A DNA stretch of 64,000 nt from Flavobacterium frigidimaris (GTDB lineage Bacteria > Bacteroidota > Bacteroidia > Flavobacteriales > Flavobacteriaceae): positions 124,001 through 188,000 of the forward strand of contig FQWG01000003.1 in assembly GCA_900129595.1 (NCBI GenBank), read 5' to 3'. The first letter of the stretch is position 1. Each line of letters starts with the position of its first letter. The notes below the pieces were generated by a model. It was not told where the DNA came from and did not search any database. It saw nothing but the letters and a program-made list of their open reading frames with translations. Shown here piece by piece: positions 26,222 through 35,784 of the stretch. Made by a program: the position numbers and the translations under genes.

Positions 26222-26629
26222 TTATTGCTGTAATAACTCCCCTACAGATTCTTTGTTTATTATTTCTTTTACGAGAACAGTATTGTCATCAGCTAAAAAA
26301 TAAGCATCAAACTGAATCCCATCTTCTACAAGTTCTTTAGGAAGTTTATTATCATCTATCATTTCTTTCAACAGCTTTGGAAATGATGTATTTGCTTTTA
26401 CTCTATTAGATTCATTTTGTTCTAAACTAGTTTCAAAACGCAATTCGATTTTATTGTCATTGATATAACCTCTGGCCGTTGTAAGCGTAACATCATCTGC
26501 TTTAAAACTTGCAGCCGTACTATTATAGGTCGTTACATATTCCTGAAGTTTTTGTTTTGCATTTTTACAACTTAACATCAACAGTACCAAAATGACGGTA
26601 CAGGAGATTTGGATGATTCTTTTTATCAT
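26222..26629 (-). CDS. Hypothetical lipoprotein (paralogue B)
   Basis: 135 residues with lipobox MLSC (Cys21), followed by YINDNKIELRFETSLEQNESNR, FPKLLKEMIDD and FDAYFLADDNTVLVKEI, which align with the lipoprotein at 25544-25984. It begins 5 bp after the stop of the GH88 gene and is therefore probably cotranscribed with it. The shared architecture points to a recent tandem duplication. No function can be assigned. Confidence 0.78.
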   Translation of the reverse strand: MIKRIIQISCTVILVLLMLSCKNAKQKLQEYVTTYNSTAASFKADDVTLTTARGYINDNKIELRFETSLEQNESNRVKANTSFPKLLKEMIDDNKLPKELVEDGIQFDAYFLADDNTVLVKEIINKESVGELLQQ

Positions 26630-26634
26630 AACTT

Positions 26635-27816
26635 TTAGTTTTTTAGTTTTTGCAGTCTTAAAAGCGCTTCAAGATAATAATAATCTGCGTAATTTATAGC
26701 ACAATCTATTTCGCTTCCGCCAGGTTTATGACCGGTTGAATGCAACAGGAAAGCTGAATTCACATCATGACTTTGATAATGATCTGAAAGCGAAACAATC
26801 ATCTTTTTAGACTTTATAAGATATTCCGTTTTCAGTTTTGCCTCTTTTGTATAAGAACTCAACTCTATAAGTGCCGACGATACTATTGCAGCAGCCGAAG
26901 CATCTCTTGGTTCATTTGGAATTCCCGGTGCATTAAAATCCCAATACGGAATCAAATCTTCGGTCGTTAATCTGTCTAAATATACCCGTGCCAGTTTATG
27001 CGCAAAATCTAAAAATTGAGGATCTTTTGTTTCTCTGTACACCATTGTATAACCATATATTGCCCACGCCTGGCCTCTTGCCCACATACTGTCATCACTA
27101 TAACCCTGCGCAGTCATCCCTTTAATTTTTTTGCCTGTTTCATTATCATAAATAACAACATGATAAGAACTGTGATCCGGTCTAAAATGATTGTTCATTG
27201 TCGTTTCGGCATGTTTTACGGCCATTTCATATAACTTTTTATTCCCTCCATTTTTAGAAGCCCAAAAAAGCAGTTCTAAATTCATCATATTATCAATGAT
27301 TGTATTATGACCTTCATATTTATGATGAGGCCATGACAGGATCGTTCCTGTTTTTGGATTAAAAAGTGTTGCCAAAGTATCAGCGGTTTTTAAAATAATC
27401 TCTTTGTATCCTGGATTTTTTGTCAAACGGTATCCATTTCCGAAACTATTAAATATCTGAAACCCTAAATCATGATCATTTGCTTTACTAACTGACAGAG
27501 GAATTAAAAACCTACTGAATTTGTCTGCTTCTTTTTCCCATTTTTTATCTCCTGTTGCTTCATATAAATACCACAACTCCCCAGGCCAAAAACCGCTTGT
27601 CCAGTCTTTATAATCAACAAACTTCCATTCTTTGCTTCCATTAGGAACGGTTCTTGGCGATGTTCCGTCATCCGGAATTACATTTAAAGTTTTCGAAGCT
27701 TGTCTCGCACAATATTCGAGTTGTTTTTTGATGTTAAACGAGTTCTTTTTTTGAGAATAACCCATATTTCCTAATAGAAATAAGGTAAAAATAAGAGTTG
27801 CAAATCTTGTATTCAT
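26635..27816 (-). CDS. Glycoside hydrolase family 88 (unsaturated glucuronyl hydrolase)
   Basis: 393 residues with a signal peptide (MNTRFATLIFTLFLLGNMGYSQ). GH88 enzymes hydrate the 4,5-unsaturated uronic acid left at the end of oligosaccharides by polysaccharide lyases. The (alpha/alpha)6 barrel motifs are visible: DYKDWTSGFWPGELWYLYE, the catalytic pair D116 (HDLGFQ) and D175 (IIDNMMNLELLF), DDSMWARGQAWAIYGY and the late SEIDCAINYADYYYLEALLR. No lyase or Sus genes adjoin it, so it is an isolated member. The downstream lipoprotein gene is close enough to be cotranscribed. Confidence 0.92.
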   Translation of the reverse strand: MNTRFATLIFTLFLLGNMGYSQKKNSFNIKKQLEYCARQASKTLNVIPDDGTSPRTVPNGSKEWKFVDYKDWTSGFWPGELWYLYEATGDKKWEKEADKFSRFLIPLSVSKANDHDLGFQIFNSFGNGYRLTKNPGYKEIILKTADTLATLFNPKTGTILSWPHHKYEGHNTIIDNMMNLELLFWASKNGGNKKLYEMAVKHAETTMNNHFRPDHSSYHVVIYDNETGKKIKGMTAQGYSDDSMWARGQAWAIYGYTMVYRETKDPQFLDFAHKLARVYLDRLTTEDLIPYWDFNAPGIPNEPRDASAAAIVSSALIELSSYTKEAKLKTEYLIKSKKMIVSLSDHYQSHDVNSAFLLHSTGHKPGGSEIDCAINYADYYYLEALLRLQKLKN

Positions 27817-27956
27817 GTGGTTATTTTAATTTTAGACAGATAAATTATTTATAATTTTACGCAATTGATAAATTTATAAAATAAAGCAGACGTAACCGAA
27901 TCTTTGTATTTTTGTATCCCTAAAAAAGTACTAATGATGCCGTCAAAAATCAAAAT

Positions 27957-28328
27957 TTGAAAAAATACAGACCTTACTATTTTATTTTACTTCTCCTGAT
28001 TATTTTTATGGGAATCATGTCCAGAAAAACGGATCTCATCCCATTGTATATAGGAGATTTTCTTTATGCTGTTATGATGTATGTTTTTATTCGGACACTA
28101 TTGATCGAGAAAAAAAGCATTCAGATTATGATAACCTCGCTATTAATTTGCTATGCTATTGAATTTTCTCAACTCTATCAGGCAATCTGGATCAACGAAC
28201 TTAGAAACACCCTTGCAGGAAGGTATACTTTGGGGCAAGGTTTTCTATGGAGTGATATTCTGGCTTATACTTTGGGGATTTCACTTACTTTTATGATTGA
28301 AAGAATGCTTTTAAAACATAAATTTTAA
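27957..28328 (+). CDS. DUF2809 family membrane protein
   Basis: 123 residues with four hydrophobic helices. The family motif GIMSRK followed by IGDFLYAVMMYVFIRTLL and IEFSQLYQAIWINELRNTLAGRYTLGQGFLWSDILAYTLGI identifies DUF2809. The frame opens with TTG; the ATGs at 27934 and 27937 are out of frame, so TTG is the best start. The family function is unknown. It converges with the ABC exporter gene, 56 bp away. Confidence 0.8.
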   Translation: MKKYRPYYFILLLLIIFMGIMSRKTDLIPLYIGDFLYAVMMYVFIRTLLIEKKSIQIMITSLLICYAIEFSQLYQAIWINELRNTLAGRYTLGQGFLWSDILAYTLGISLTFMIERMLLKHKF

Positions 28329-28384
28329 TTGGTCTTTGACAAAGTTCAAACTTTAACAAAGAGCGCGTCGAAGGCAACAATTAA

Positions 28385-30163
28385 CTAATCAAGAGTCTGT
28401 GTAATCTTATCAAGATTCAGGCTATTTGCCATTGCCGTAAATATCTGGTAATAGGCAGATTTATTATCGTACAATTCGTCGTGGGTTCCTTTTTCGACAC
28501 ATCTTCCCTGTTCTAAAACTATTATGTTTGCAGCATCAATAATCTGAGAAATACTATGTGAAATAATAATGACAGTTCTGTCTTTTTTTATCGCATCGAG
28601 AGACTTTTTAATCTGTTCTGTCGCTATGGCATCTAAGCTTGCGGTAGGTTCGTCCAGAAAAATAATGGGTGGATTTTTCAAAAACAATCTTGCAATCGCA
28701 ATTCGCTGCTGCTGTCCGCCGGAAAGCAAATGCGCATCAGAATCGTAACCTTTAGGCAATTGAATTACTTGTTCATGAATATAAGCTTGTTGGGCTGCCT
28801 CTATAATTTCAGATTGTGAAGCATCTGGTTTTCCGTACAAAATGTTTTCGGCTATTGTACCTTTAAAAATATGATTCTTCTGTAATACCAGTCCAATGTT
28901 TTTTCGCAAAAAATCAGTATTGTAATCGTTTAAATCTACGCCATCCAGATATATTTTTCCGGATGAAGGCAAATAAAACTTATCCAGCAAATTGATAATT
29001 GTACTTTTTCCCGCGCCGCTTAATCCTACTAAAGCGGTAGTTTCGTTTGGTTTAATGGTAAAATTAATATCAGAAAGTGCCTTTGTTCCGTTTGGATAAA
29101 CAAAATCAACATTTTTAACTTCTATAAGTCCCACAATTTTGTCAGGGATATAATCACCGCTTACCTCTTTTTCATTATCCGATTCCAGAATATCAAAAAA
29201 TCCTTCAGAATAAATCAAGGCATCATTTACTTCGTCATAGATACGATGCAATTGCCTGATTGGCGCAGATACATTATTAAACAACATAATATGAAACATG
29301 ATTGCGCCAATTGTCATAGTATTATTAAGAACAAAATAGGCCGTTAGAATAATGATGATCACTACTCCTATTTGCTCCACAAAACCTTTTACACTTTCAA
29401 AAATAAAACTGGTTTTTCTGGTTGCTAATTGATTTTCGGTCATTTCAAACTGAATATCCTTATGACGATCTGCTTCCATAGGTTCCCGAACAAAAGATTT
29501 AATCACCGTGATAGATTCGATTAAACTAATGATTCCGTTATTTTTAGTTTCACGATAATTACGCATCCGTCTCCTGAAACCACTCAACTTAGTAGCTTGT
29601 AACTGACTGATATAAAAATAAATCGGAATAATACATAAACTCACCAAACCCACATATACATTGGCATAAAACATAATCGCCAGGGCCACAAATGCATTTG
29701 CAAATAATGGCAGGATATCAATAAAAAAGTTCTGAACCAATCTTGTTAAACTGCTGATTCCTAAATCTATTCTGGTTTGAAGTTTTCCACTTTCGTTTTC
29801 ATTAGAAGTATAAAATTCCATTCGGTAACTTAGGATTTTTTCCACTATTGCCTGCGAAATATCGCGGGTTATGAATATTCGCAGCTTTTCTCCATAAAAT
29901 TTTTGTCCAAATTGCACGACAGAGTAAACCAGTTCTTTAGACAGCAAAACAATACTAATGATACCTAATAAATGAAAGCCTTTTGACAATGGTTCGTGTG
30001 CTACCATTAAATCACTAATCGAATCTACAGTATATTTTAATATCAATGCATTTACCTGAGCGGCAAACGATCCTAAAAAAGTAAGCAATAAAGTCGCAAT
30101 AACCATTTTTCTGTAAGGCCTGACAAAAGGGGTTATTTTTTTATACAGTAAAGAAATCTTCAT
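28385..30163 (-). CDS. ABC-type exporter, fused permease and ATPase
   Basis: 592 residues, a half-transporter that would dimerise. The N-terminal six-helix ABC membrane domain (about 15-310) is followed by a nucleotide-binding domain. Walker [11 protein letters not shown]-loop [11 protein letters not shown], signature [15 protein letters not shown], Walker [13 protein letters not shown] and H-loop IISHSIS are all intact. The architecture fits the MsbA/multidrug and lipid exporter group, but the cargo is not evident. It stands alone, divergent from rdgB. Confidence 0.93.
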   Translation of the reverse strand: MKISLLYKKITPFVRPYRKMVIATLLLTFLGSFAAQVNALILKYTVDSISDLMVAHEPLSKGFHLLGIISIVLLSKELVYSVVQFGQKFYGEKLRIFITRDISQAIVEKILSYRMEFYTSNENESGKLQTRIDLGISSLTRLVQNFFIDILPLFANAFVALAIMFYANVYVGLVSLCIIPIYFYISQLQATKLSGFRRRMRNYRETKNNGIISLIESITVIKSFVREPMEADRHKDIQFEMTENQLATRKTSFIFESVKGFVEQIGVVIIIILTAYFVLNNTMTIGAIMFHIMLFNNVSAPIRQLHRIYDEVNDALIYSEGFFDILESDNEKEVSGDYIPDKIVGLIEVKNVDFVYPNGTKALSDINFTIKPNETTALVGLSGAGKSTIINLLDKFYLPSSGKIYLDGVDLNDYNTDFLRKNIGLVLQKNHIFKGTIAENILYGKPDASQSEIIEAAQQAYIHEQVIQLPKGYDSDAHLLSGGQQQRIAIARLFLKNPPIIFLDEPTASLDAIATEQIKKSLDAIKKDRTVIIISHSISQIIDAANIIVLEQGRCVEKGTHDELYDNKSAYYQIFTAMANSLNLDKITQTLD

Positions 30164-30245
30164 TTATTTTAATTTTTCGTCACATATCAAATATAAGAAT
30201 TCTAAATTTGTGTTTAGATATCAACAACCTATAAAATATATTTTC

Positions 30246-30824
30246 ATGCAACTGGTTTTCGCTTCAAACAACCTTAATAAGATCAAAGAAATTCAAGGTA
30301 TCTTAAACGGATCGATACAATTATTAAGCCTGGAAGACATTGGCTGCCATGAAGAAATTCCTGAAACGGCGAATACTATTGAAGGAAATGCTATTTTGAA
30401 AGCGAATTACGTCACGGAAAAATATGGATATGACTGTTTTGCTGATGATACCGGTTTAGAAGTTACCGCTTTAAACGGAGAACCTGGTGTATATTCAGCC
30501 AGATATGCGGGAGAACAGCGCAATGCTGATGACAATATGAACAAGCTTCTGGAGGCTTTATCAGATAAAGAAGATCGCAGCGCTCAGTTTAAGACTGTTA
30601 TTGCATTAAATTTAAAAGGAAAACAGCATTTGTTTACCGGAATCGCAAAAGGAAACATTATTTTTGAAAAAACGGGGAATCAGGGCTTTGGTTACGACCC
30701 CGTTTTTCAACCTGAAAATTATACTGAGACTTTTGCAGAACTGGCCTCAGACATTAAAAATAAGATAAGTCATCGGGCAAAAGCAACCCACCAACTAATT
30801 GATTTTCTGAATGCAGGAAAATAA
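30246..30824 (+). CDS. rdgB: XTP/dITP pyrophosphatase (RdgB/HAM1)
   Basis: 192 residues. It hydrolyses non-canonical purine triphosphates (dITP, XTP) to monophosphates and so prevents their incorporation into DNA. I chose the ATG at 30246 because the family begins [12 protein letters not shown] right after it; a GTG 36 bp upstream is less likely. Motifs: [18 protein letters not shown] (catalytic Asp), GVYSARYAG and GFGYDPVF, ending SHRAKA. The length is normal. Confidence 0.95.
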   Translation: MQLVFASNNLNKIKEIQGILNGSIQLLSLEDIGCHEEIPETANTIEGNAILKANYVTEKYGYDCFADDTGLEVTALNGEPGVYSARYAGEQRNADDNMNKLLEALSDKEDRSAQFKTVIALNLKGKQHLFTGIAKGNIIFEKTGNQGFGYDPVFQPENYTETFAELASDIKNKISHRAKATHQLIDFLNAGK

Positions 30825-31028
30825 TTGTTTAGAATACAACATTTTAGAGCCCAAAATTTATAATTCACGACGTATTTTTCCTGAATTTTCCGGATTGTCA
30901 GAAAAAAAACATGCTACACTAAACATAACTTTTTGATAATCAAATCATAACAAATACATAATTCTTAAAATAGCATTAGTTTATCTGAATAATTAACAGT
31001 AATTTTGCACCCTATTTTAAAAATACAT

Positions 31029-32954
31029 ATGAATAAATTTGAACAATTAGGATTGAATGAATCGTTACTGAAGGCGATTTTAGATCTAGGATTTGAAAAT
31101 CCGTCAGAGGTACAGGAAAAGGCGATTCCCCTATTATTAGAAAAAGACACAGATATGGTTGCGTTGGCTCAGACAGGGACAGGGAAAACGGCAGCTTTCG
31201 GTTTTCCGCTAATTCAAAAAATTGATGCTGACAACAGGAATACACAAGCATTAGTTTTATCGCCAACACGAGAACTTTGTTTACAGATTACCAACGAACT
31301 TAAAAACTACTCAAAATACGAGAAAGGTATTAATGTGGTAGCAGTTTACGGCGGGGCTAGTATTACAGAGCAAGCTAGGGACATTAAGAGAGGGGCACAA
31401 ATTATTGTGGCTACTCCGGGGAGAATGCAAGACATGATCAACAGAGGTTTAGTAAACATTAAAAATATAGATTACTGTATTCTTGATGAGGCTGATGAGA
31501 TGTTGAACATGGGATTCTATGAAGACATCGTATCTATTTTATCAGATACTCCAGATCAAAAAAACACATGGTTGTTCTCTGCAACTATGCCACAAGAGGT
31601 TGCCAGAATTGCAAAACAATTTATGAGCGATCCGGTTGAAATTACTGTTGGAGCTAAGAACTCAGGTTCTGCAACAGTTTCTCACGAGTTTTACTTAGTA
31701 AATGCACGTGACCGTTACGAAGCTTTGAAACGTTTAGCCGATGCAAATCCAGATATTTTCTCTGTGGTTTTCTGTCGTACTAAAAGAGATACACAAGCTG
31801 TAGCAGAAAAATTAGTTGAAGATGGATACAGCGCTGCTGCATTGCACGGAGATTTATCTCAGGCACAACGTGATGGTGTAATGAAATCTTTCCGTGGAAG
31901 ACAAATTCAGATGCTTGTTGCTACTGACGTTGCTGCACGTGGTATTGATGTTGATAATATTACTCACGTAGTAAATTACCAACTTCCTGACGAAATTGAA
32001 ACTTACAATCACCGTTCAGGACGTACAGGTAGAGCTGGAAAATTAGGAACTTCGATTGTAATTGTTACAAAAAGTGAGTTGCGTAAAATTTCTTCTATCG
32101 AAAGAATCATCAAACAAAAATTCGAAGAAAAAACTATTCCTTCCGGAATCGAAATCTGCGAAATTCAATTATTGCACTTAGCTAACAAAATTAAAGATAC
32201 TGAAGTTGATCACGAAATTGACAACTATTTACCAGCAATCAACAATGTTCTTGAAGGTTTATCTAAAGAAGAGTTGATCAAGAAAATGGTTTCAGTAGAA
32301 TTTAACCGTTTTATTGCTTACTACAAAAAGAACAGAGATATTTCATCTCAAGCCGGAGAAAGACGCGAAAGAAGTGATTCTGAACCAAGAGAATTCAATA
32401 ACAACGGAGCAGTTCGTTATTTTGTAAACATAGGTTCAAGAGATAACTTCGATTGGATGACACTTAAAGATTACCTGAAAGAAACATTAGACTTAGGTCG
32501 TGATGATGTTTTCAAGGTAGATGTAAAAGAAGGTTTCTCTTTCTTTAACACTGATCCTGAGCATACTGACAAAGTAATGGAAGTATTAAACAACGTACAA
32601 TTAGAAGGACGTCGTATTAATGTTGAAATTTCTAAAAATGATGGTGGCGGAAGACGTGACCATAACGGACGTTCTGGTGGCGGAAGAAGTTCTGGCGGAC
32701 CAAGAAGAGAAGGTTCCGGCGGTGGAAGTTTCGGACCAAGACGTGAAGGTTCTGGTGGCGGAGGTTTCAGAAGCGACAGAAACGCTGCTCCTAGAGAAGG
32801 TGGTTTCAGAAGCGACAGAAATTCATCTGCTCCAAAAAGAGAAGGCGGTTTCAGAAGCGCAACTCCAAGAACTGAAGGAGGTTCAGACAGAGCTCCAAGA
32901 CGTTCTGAAAGCTTTGGTGATTCACCAAGACCAAGAAGACCAAGAAGAGACTAA
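31029..32954 (+). CDS. DEAD-box RNA helicase with RGG-rich tail
   Basis: 641 residues from the ATG at 31029. It unwinds RNA duplexes, probably in ribosome assembly or mRNA turnover in the cold. The helicase core has the Q motif, AQTGTGKTAAF, PTREL, LDEADEM, SAT and HRSGRTGRAG. A DbpA-type RNA-binding domain follows (about 450-535, VRYFVNIGSRDNFDWMTLKDYL...). The last ~100 residues are Gly/Arg/Ser-rich with near-repeats such as RREGSGGGSFGP and GGFRSDRN, a disordered RNA-binding tail. A -7-like box TAATTTTG lies at 31000-31007. The gene ends at a strong terminator. Confidence 0.95.
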   Translation: MNKFEQLGLNESLLKAILDLGFENPSEVQEKAIPLLLEKDTDMVALAQTGTGKTAAFGFPLIQKIDADNRNTQALVLSPTRELCLQITNELKNYSKYEKGINVVAVYGGASITEQARDIKRGAQIIVATPGRMQDMINRGLVNIKNIDYCILDEADEMLNMGFYEDIVSILSDTPDQKNTWLFSATMPQEVARIAKQFMSDPVEITVGAKNSGSATVSHEFYLVNARDRYEALKRLADANPDIFSVVFCRTKRDTQAVAEKLVEDGYSAAALHGDLSQAQRDGVMKSFRGRQIQMLVATDVAARGIDVDNITHVVNYQLPDEIETYNHRSGRTGRAGKLGTSIVIVTKSELRKISSIERIIKQKFEEKTIPSGIEICEIQLLHLANKIKDTEVDHEIDNYLPAINNVLEGLSKEELIKKMVSVEFNRFIAYYKKNRDISSQAGERRERSDSEPREFNNNGAVRYFVNIGSRDNFDWMTLKDYLKETLDLGRDDVFKVDVKEGFSFFNTDPEHTDKVMEVLNNVQLEGRRINVEISKNDGGGRRDHNGRSGGGRSSGGPRREGSGGGSFGPRREGSGGGGFRSDRNAAPREGGFRSDRNSSAPKREGGFRSATPRTEGGSDRAPRRSESFGDSPRPRRPRRD

Positions 32955-32976
32955 TAAGTCAATATCTTAAAATACA

Positions 32977-33020
32977 AAATCCCAAATTCCAGACATAATT
33001 GGAATTTGGGATTTTTTTTA
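32977..33020 (+). terminator. Terminator of the DEAD-box helicase gene
   Basis: AAATCCCAAATTCC (32977-32990) pairs perfectly with GGAATTTGGGATTT (33001-33014) and is followed by a run of T. Confidence 0.92.
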
Positions 33021-33205
33021 TATTCAGAATCTTCCTGTGAATTGATGCTTCTTATAATTCAAACCACTTAGTTTATACCTCCTTGCTCCTTTTTAGCTGA
33101 ATACTAAAGTAACACCTCTTGCTTTGTTAATTTTCTGATAATTATATTCGAAGACTGCGAAATATTTAATCCCTATTTAGTACTTTTAGTGCTTTAAATC
33201 AGGAT

Positions 33206-33979
33206 ATGAAATATTTCGCAGTTTTCTTTTTTACACTATTATCAGCCGTTGGTTTTGCACAAGACGTTGAGTCTACAGCACCACAAAGAGTTTCGGGTTA
33301 TATCATTAACGATAACACCAAACAAGCCCTTTCTAATGTAAATATTATCAACACCAACAAAGTACGTGGTGCAAAATCCGATGCCAAAGGATATTTTGAG
33401 ATCGATGTTCAGCTTAACGATACCATCCACTTTTCTATTTTAGGATTTCAATCCTTAAGAATCAGAGTAACAAATGACTGGATAAAAAATAAAGTAACCA
33501 GAATACAGCTTACTGAAAAAGCAATTGCTCTTGAAGAAGTAGTGATTGCCCCTTTTAATTTAACAGGTTATCTTGAAGTTGATTCAAAATTAATTCCTAC
33601 TAAAGAAAACTATCGTTACAGTATTTCTGGTCTTACGCAAGGCTATGAAGCCGGTGAATATTCTCCAAATGCTTTTGGAAAAGTACTTGGATCTATTTTT
33701 AATCCTGCCGATGTACTCTATGGTTTCTTTGGAAAAAATGCAAAAGAACTTAAGAAACTAAAAGAAATGAGGAAGGACGATACTGTTCGAAATCTCCTTG
33801 AATCTAAATATGATCGTGAAACTGTCTCCGTACTTTTAGGCATTAGCAAAGATGAAATTCCTGAAATTCTTCAGCGTTGCAACTATTCGGAATCCTTTAT
33901 ACAATCTGCAAATGATTTACAGATTATGGATGCAATTAATGGCTGTTACGAACAATATAAAGTTCTAAAACGTAATTAG
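33206..33979 (+). CDS. Secreted protein with carboxypeptidase regulatory-like domain
   Basis: 257 residues with a signal peptide (MKYFAVFFFTLLSAVGFAQ). A CarboxypepD_reg-like beta-sandwich (about 28-110; VSGYIINDNTKQALSNVNIINTN, KGYFEIDVQLNDTIHFSILGFQ) is followed by an all-helical C-terminal region of about 130 residues with no recognised domain. This domain usually starts TonB-dependent receptors, but no barrel follows, so it is a stand-alone periplasmic or surface protein. It is monocistronic, with a terminator at 34003. Confidence 0.82.
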   Translation: MKYFAVFFFTLLSAVGFAQDVESTAPQRVSGYIINDNTKQALSNVNIINTNKVRGAKSDAKGYFEIDVQLNDTIHFSILGFQSLRIRVTNDWIKNKVTRIQLTEKAIALEEVVIAPFNLTGYLEVDSKLIPTKENYRYSISGLTQGYEAGEYSPNAFGKVLGSIFNPADVLYGFFGKNAKELKKLKEMRKDDTVRNLLESKYDRETVSVLLGISKDEIPEILQRCNYSESFIQSANDLQIMDAINGCYEQYKVLKRN

Positions 33980-34002
33980 TTTTACACTTAAAATAAACAC
34001 CT

Positions 34003-34036
34003 AAATCCCCAATTCTTAAGATTGGGGATTTTTTTA
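34003..34036 (+). terminator. Terminator after the carboxypeptidase regulatory-like gene
   Basis: AAATCCCCAAT (34003-34013) pairs perfectly with ATTGGGGATTT (34021-34031), followed by more T. Confidence 0.92.
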
Positions 34037-34180
34037 TCTTCTAAAACTAAAGCAACACCATTTTACTGAGATTTATAATCCTTTACCTAATAAACAAAAG
34101 GTTTAGTCCTTTTTTTTGACTAAATTAGACATTGTTATTCCTATAAATTTTACTAAAAACGATAATCTTATCCTTTAGCC

Positions 34181-35491
34181 ATGACAGATATAACTAAAAA
34201 AGTTTTAAATTTTATTGATCTTCATAAAGGCGAAGAAAATAAAAAATCGGTAATTGAAAACATAACAAGCGCCATATCCTTTAAAGGCTCAAATATTTGG
34301 ATTTTGGCATGTGCTATTATTATTGCTTCTGTAGGTTTAAATGTAAACTCAACAGCCGTGATTATTGGGGCTATGCTAATTTCCCCTTTGATGGGACCAA
34401 TAGTGGGTGCCGGTTTTGGGTTGGGCATGTATGATTTTGAACTTTTAAAGAAATCTTTAAAAAACTTAGTCATTGCAACCGTAGTTAGTTTAGCCACCTC
34501 TGCAATATATTTCTATATTAGCCCTTTTAAAGAAGCCCAATCAGAATTATTAGCCAGAACCTCTCCCAACATTTACGATATCTTAATTGCCTTTTTTGGA
34601 GGTCTCGTTGGTGTGATTGCAGTAACGCGTGTAGAAAAAGGAAATCCTATTCCCGGAGTAGCTATAGCAACCGCTTTGATGCCGCCGCTTTGTACAGCAG
34701 GTTATGGTTTAGCACTTGGTAATTATCTCTACTTTTTTGGCGCCATGTATCTCTATACTATTAACTGCGTCTTTATTTGTATCGCTACTTTTGTTATTGT
34801 AAAATATCTAAATTACCCTATTACGCAGCAATTAGATGTAAGACATCAAAAACGCGTTAAATACGGAATAACCATTCTAATTTTACTTTTAATTGTTCCC
34901 AGTATTTATTTTGCCTATCAGTTATACGTTCAAAAAAGTTATAATTCAAGAACTGAAGTGTTCATTCAGAAAGAATTTCTTGATAAAGATTATCCCATTA
35001 TTTATAAAAAAATAAAATACAATACCGATCCAAAAAGAATTGAACTGGCTTTTTTAGCCAAAAAATTCGATGATACCGAAATCATAAATCTTAATAAAAA
35101 ACTCGTCAATTATAATCTTCCAAACACAAAACTAATCATCAGGCAGGATACTGTAAATTTAAGAAAAGACATCATGAATCAGATCAACAATAATCAGAGT
35201 GTCGTAGATCAAAAGGATATTTTAATTAATAATTTACGAAATCAACTAGCCCAATATCAATTCAATAACAATCAGATTAGTAACGAAGCTAAAATACTTT
35301 TCCCCACTATTACAACTCTTACTATTGGAAATTACACCACGGAAAACGAAACTAACAAATCAAAAATAATCCCTGTTATCCTTTTTCAAAGCAAGAAAAA
35401 AGTTGACGTCGATACGAGACAAAAAATGAAAATGTGGCTAAAAACAAGACTTGAAAAAGATTCAATTGAGATATATCAGCAAAATAATTAG
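34181..35491 (+). CDS. DUF389 (TIGR00341-like) membrane protein
   Basis: 436 residues. The N-terminal half is a DUF389 membrane domain of about six helices with family motifs AVIIGAMLISPLMGPIVGAGFGLG and VAIATALMPPLCTAGYGLALG. The C-terminal half is soluble, extracytoplasmic or cytoplasmic, with a glutamine/asparagine-rich coiled stretch (about 330-380, INNNQSVVDQKDILINNLRNQL). The function of the family is unknown. A small basic-protein gene follows 65 bp later on the same strand. Confidence 0.88.
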   Translation: MTDITKKVLNFIDLHKGEENKKSVIENITSAISFKGSNIWILACAIIIASVGLNVNSTAVIIGAMLISPLMGPIVGAGFGLGMYDFELLKKSLKNLVIATVVSLATSAIYFYISPFKEAQSELLARTSPNIYDILIAFFGGLVGVIAVTRVEKGNPIPGVAIATALMPPLCTAGYGLALGNYLYFFGAMYLYTINCVFICIATFVIVKYLNYPITQQLDVRHQKRVKYGITILILLLIVPSIYFAYQLYVQKSYNSRTEVFIQKEFLDKDYPIIYKKIKYNTDPKRIELAFLAKKFDDTEIINLNKKLVNYNLPNTKLIIRQDTVNLRKDIMNQINNNQSVVDQKDILINNLRNQLAQYQFNNNQISNEAKILFPTITTLTIGNYTTENETNKSKIIPVILFQSKKKVDVDTRQKMKMWLKTRLEKDSIEIYQQNN

Positions 35492-35556
35492 TTTAAACCC
35501 AAAAATAGAACCTATATTTACTTTAAAAATATGTTAACTATCTAAATCGGAATATT

Positions 35557-35667
35557 ATGGCAAAGAGTCAGGATGCTAAAAAAACAGCAAAAAAAGAACC
35601 GTTAAAAACGGCTAAAGAAAAGAAAGAAGAAAAGAGAGAAAAGAAAAACACTCCTAAAAGAGACTAA
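35557..35667 (+). CDS. Lysine-rich 36-residue small protein
   Basis: A short frame from ATG to TAA encoding MAKSQDAKKTAKKEPLKTAK... ending KKNTPKRD. Roughly 40% of residues are Lys or Arg and the remainder mostly Glu, Ala and Thr, so it is a soluble, highly charged, probably disordered peptide, perhaps nucleic-acid-binding. I recall similar tiny basic proteins starting MAKSQDAKK in flavobacteria, which supports the call, but I cannot verify that here. Confidence 0.6.
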   Translation: MAKSQDAKKTAKKEPLKTAKEKKEEKREKKNTPKRD

Positions 35668-35719
35668 AAAAAGTGGTCAGTGATCAGTTTTTTAGTATTC
35701 AGATTTACTGAGTGATAAA

Positions 35720-35775
35720 AAGTGTTCAGCTTTTTAGTTTGCAGCAATTACTGACTACTAAAAAACTGAACACTT
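35720..35775. repeat. Long inverted repeat, possible terminator of PepD and the 36-aa gene
   Basis: AAGTGTTCAGCTTTTTAGT (35720-35738) and ACTAAAAAACTGAACACTT (35757-35775) pair at 18 of 19 positions around an 18-nt loop. A third, direct near-copy (AGTGATCAGTTTTTTAGT) lies at about 35679-35696. It sits between a plus-strand and a minus-strand gene end. Confidence 0.7.
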
Positions 35776-35784
35776 AAATACTAT

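Noticed and set aside
31005..31028. Longer start for the DEAD-box helicase
   Set aside because: The extra residues overlap the promoter -7 box and are absent from the conserved Q-motif start at MNKFEQLGLNE.
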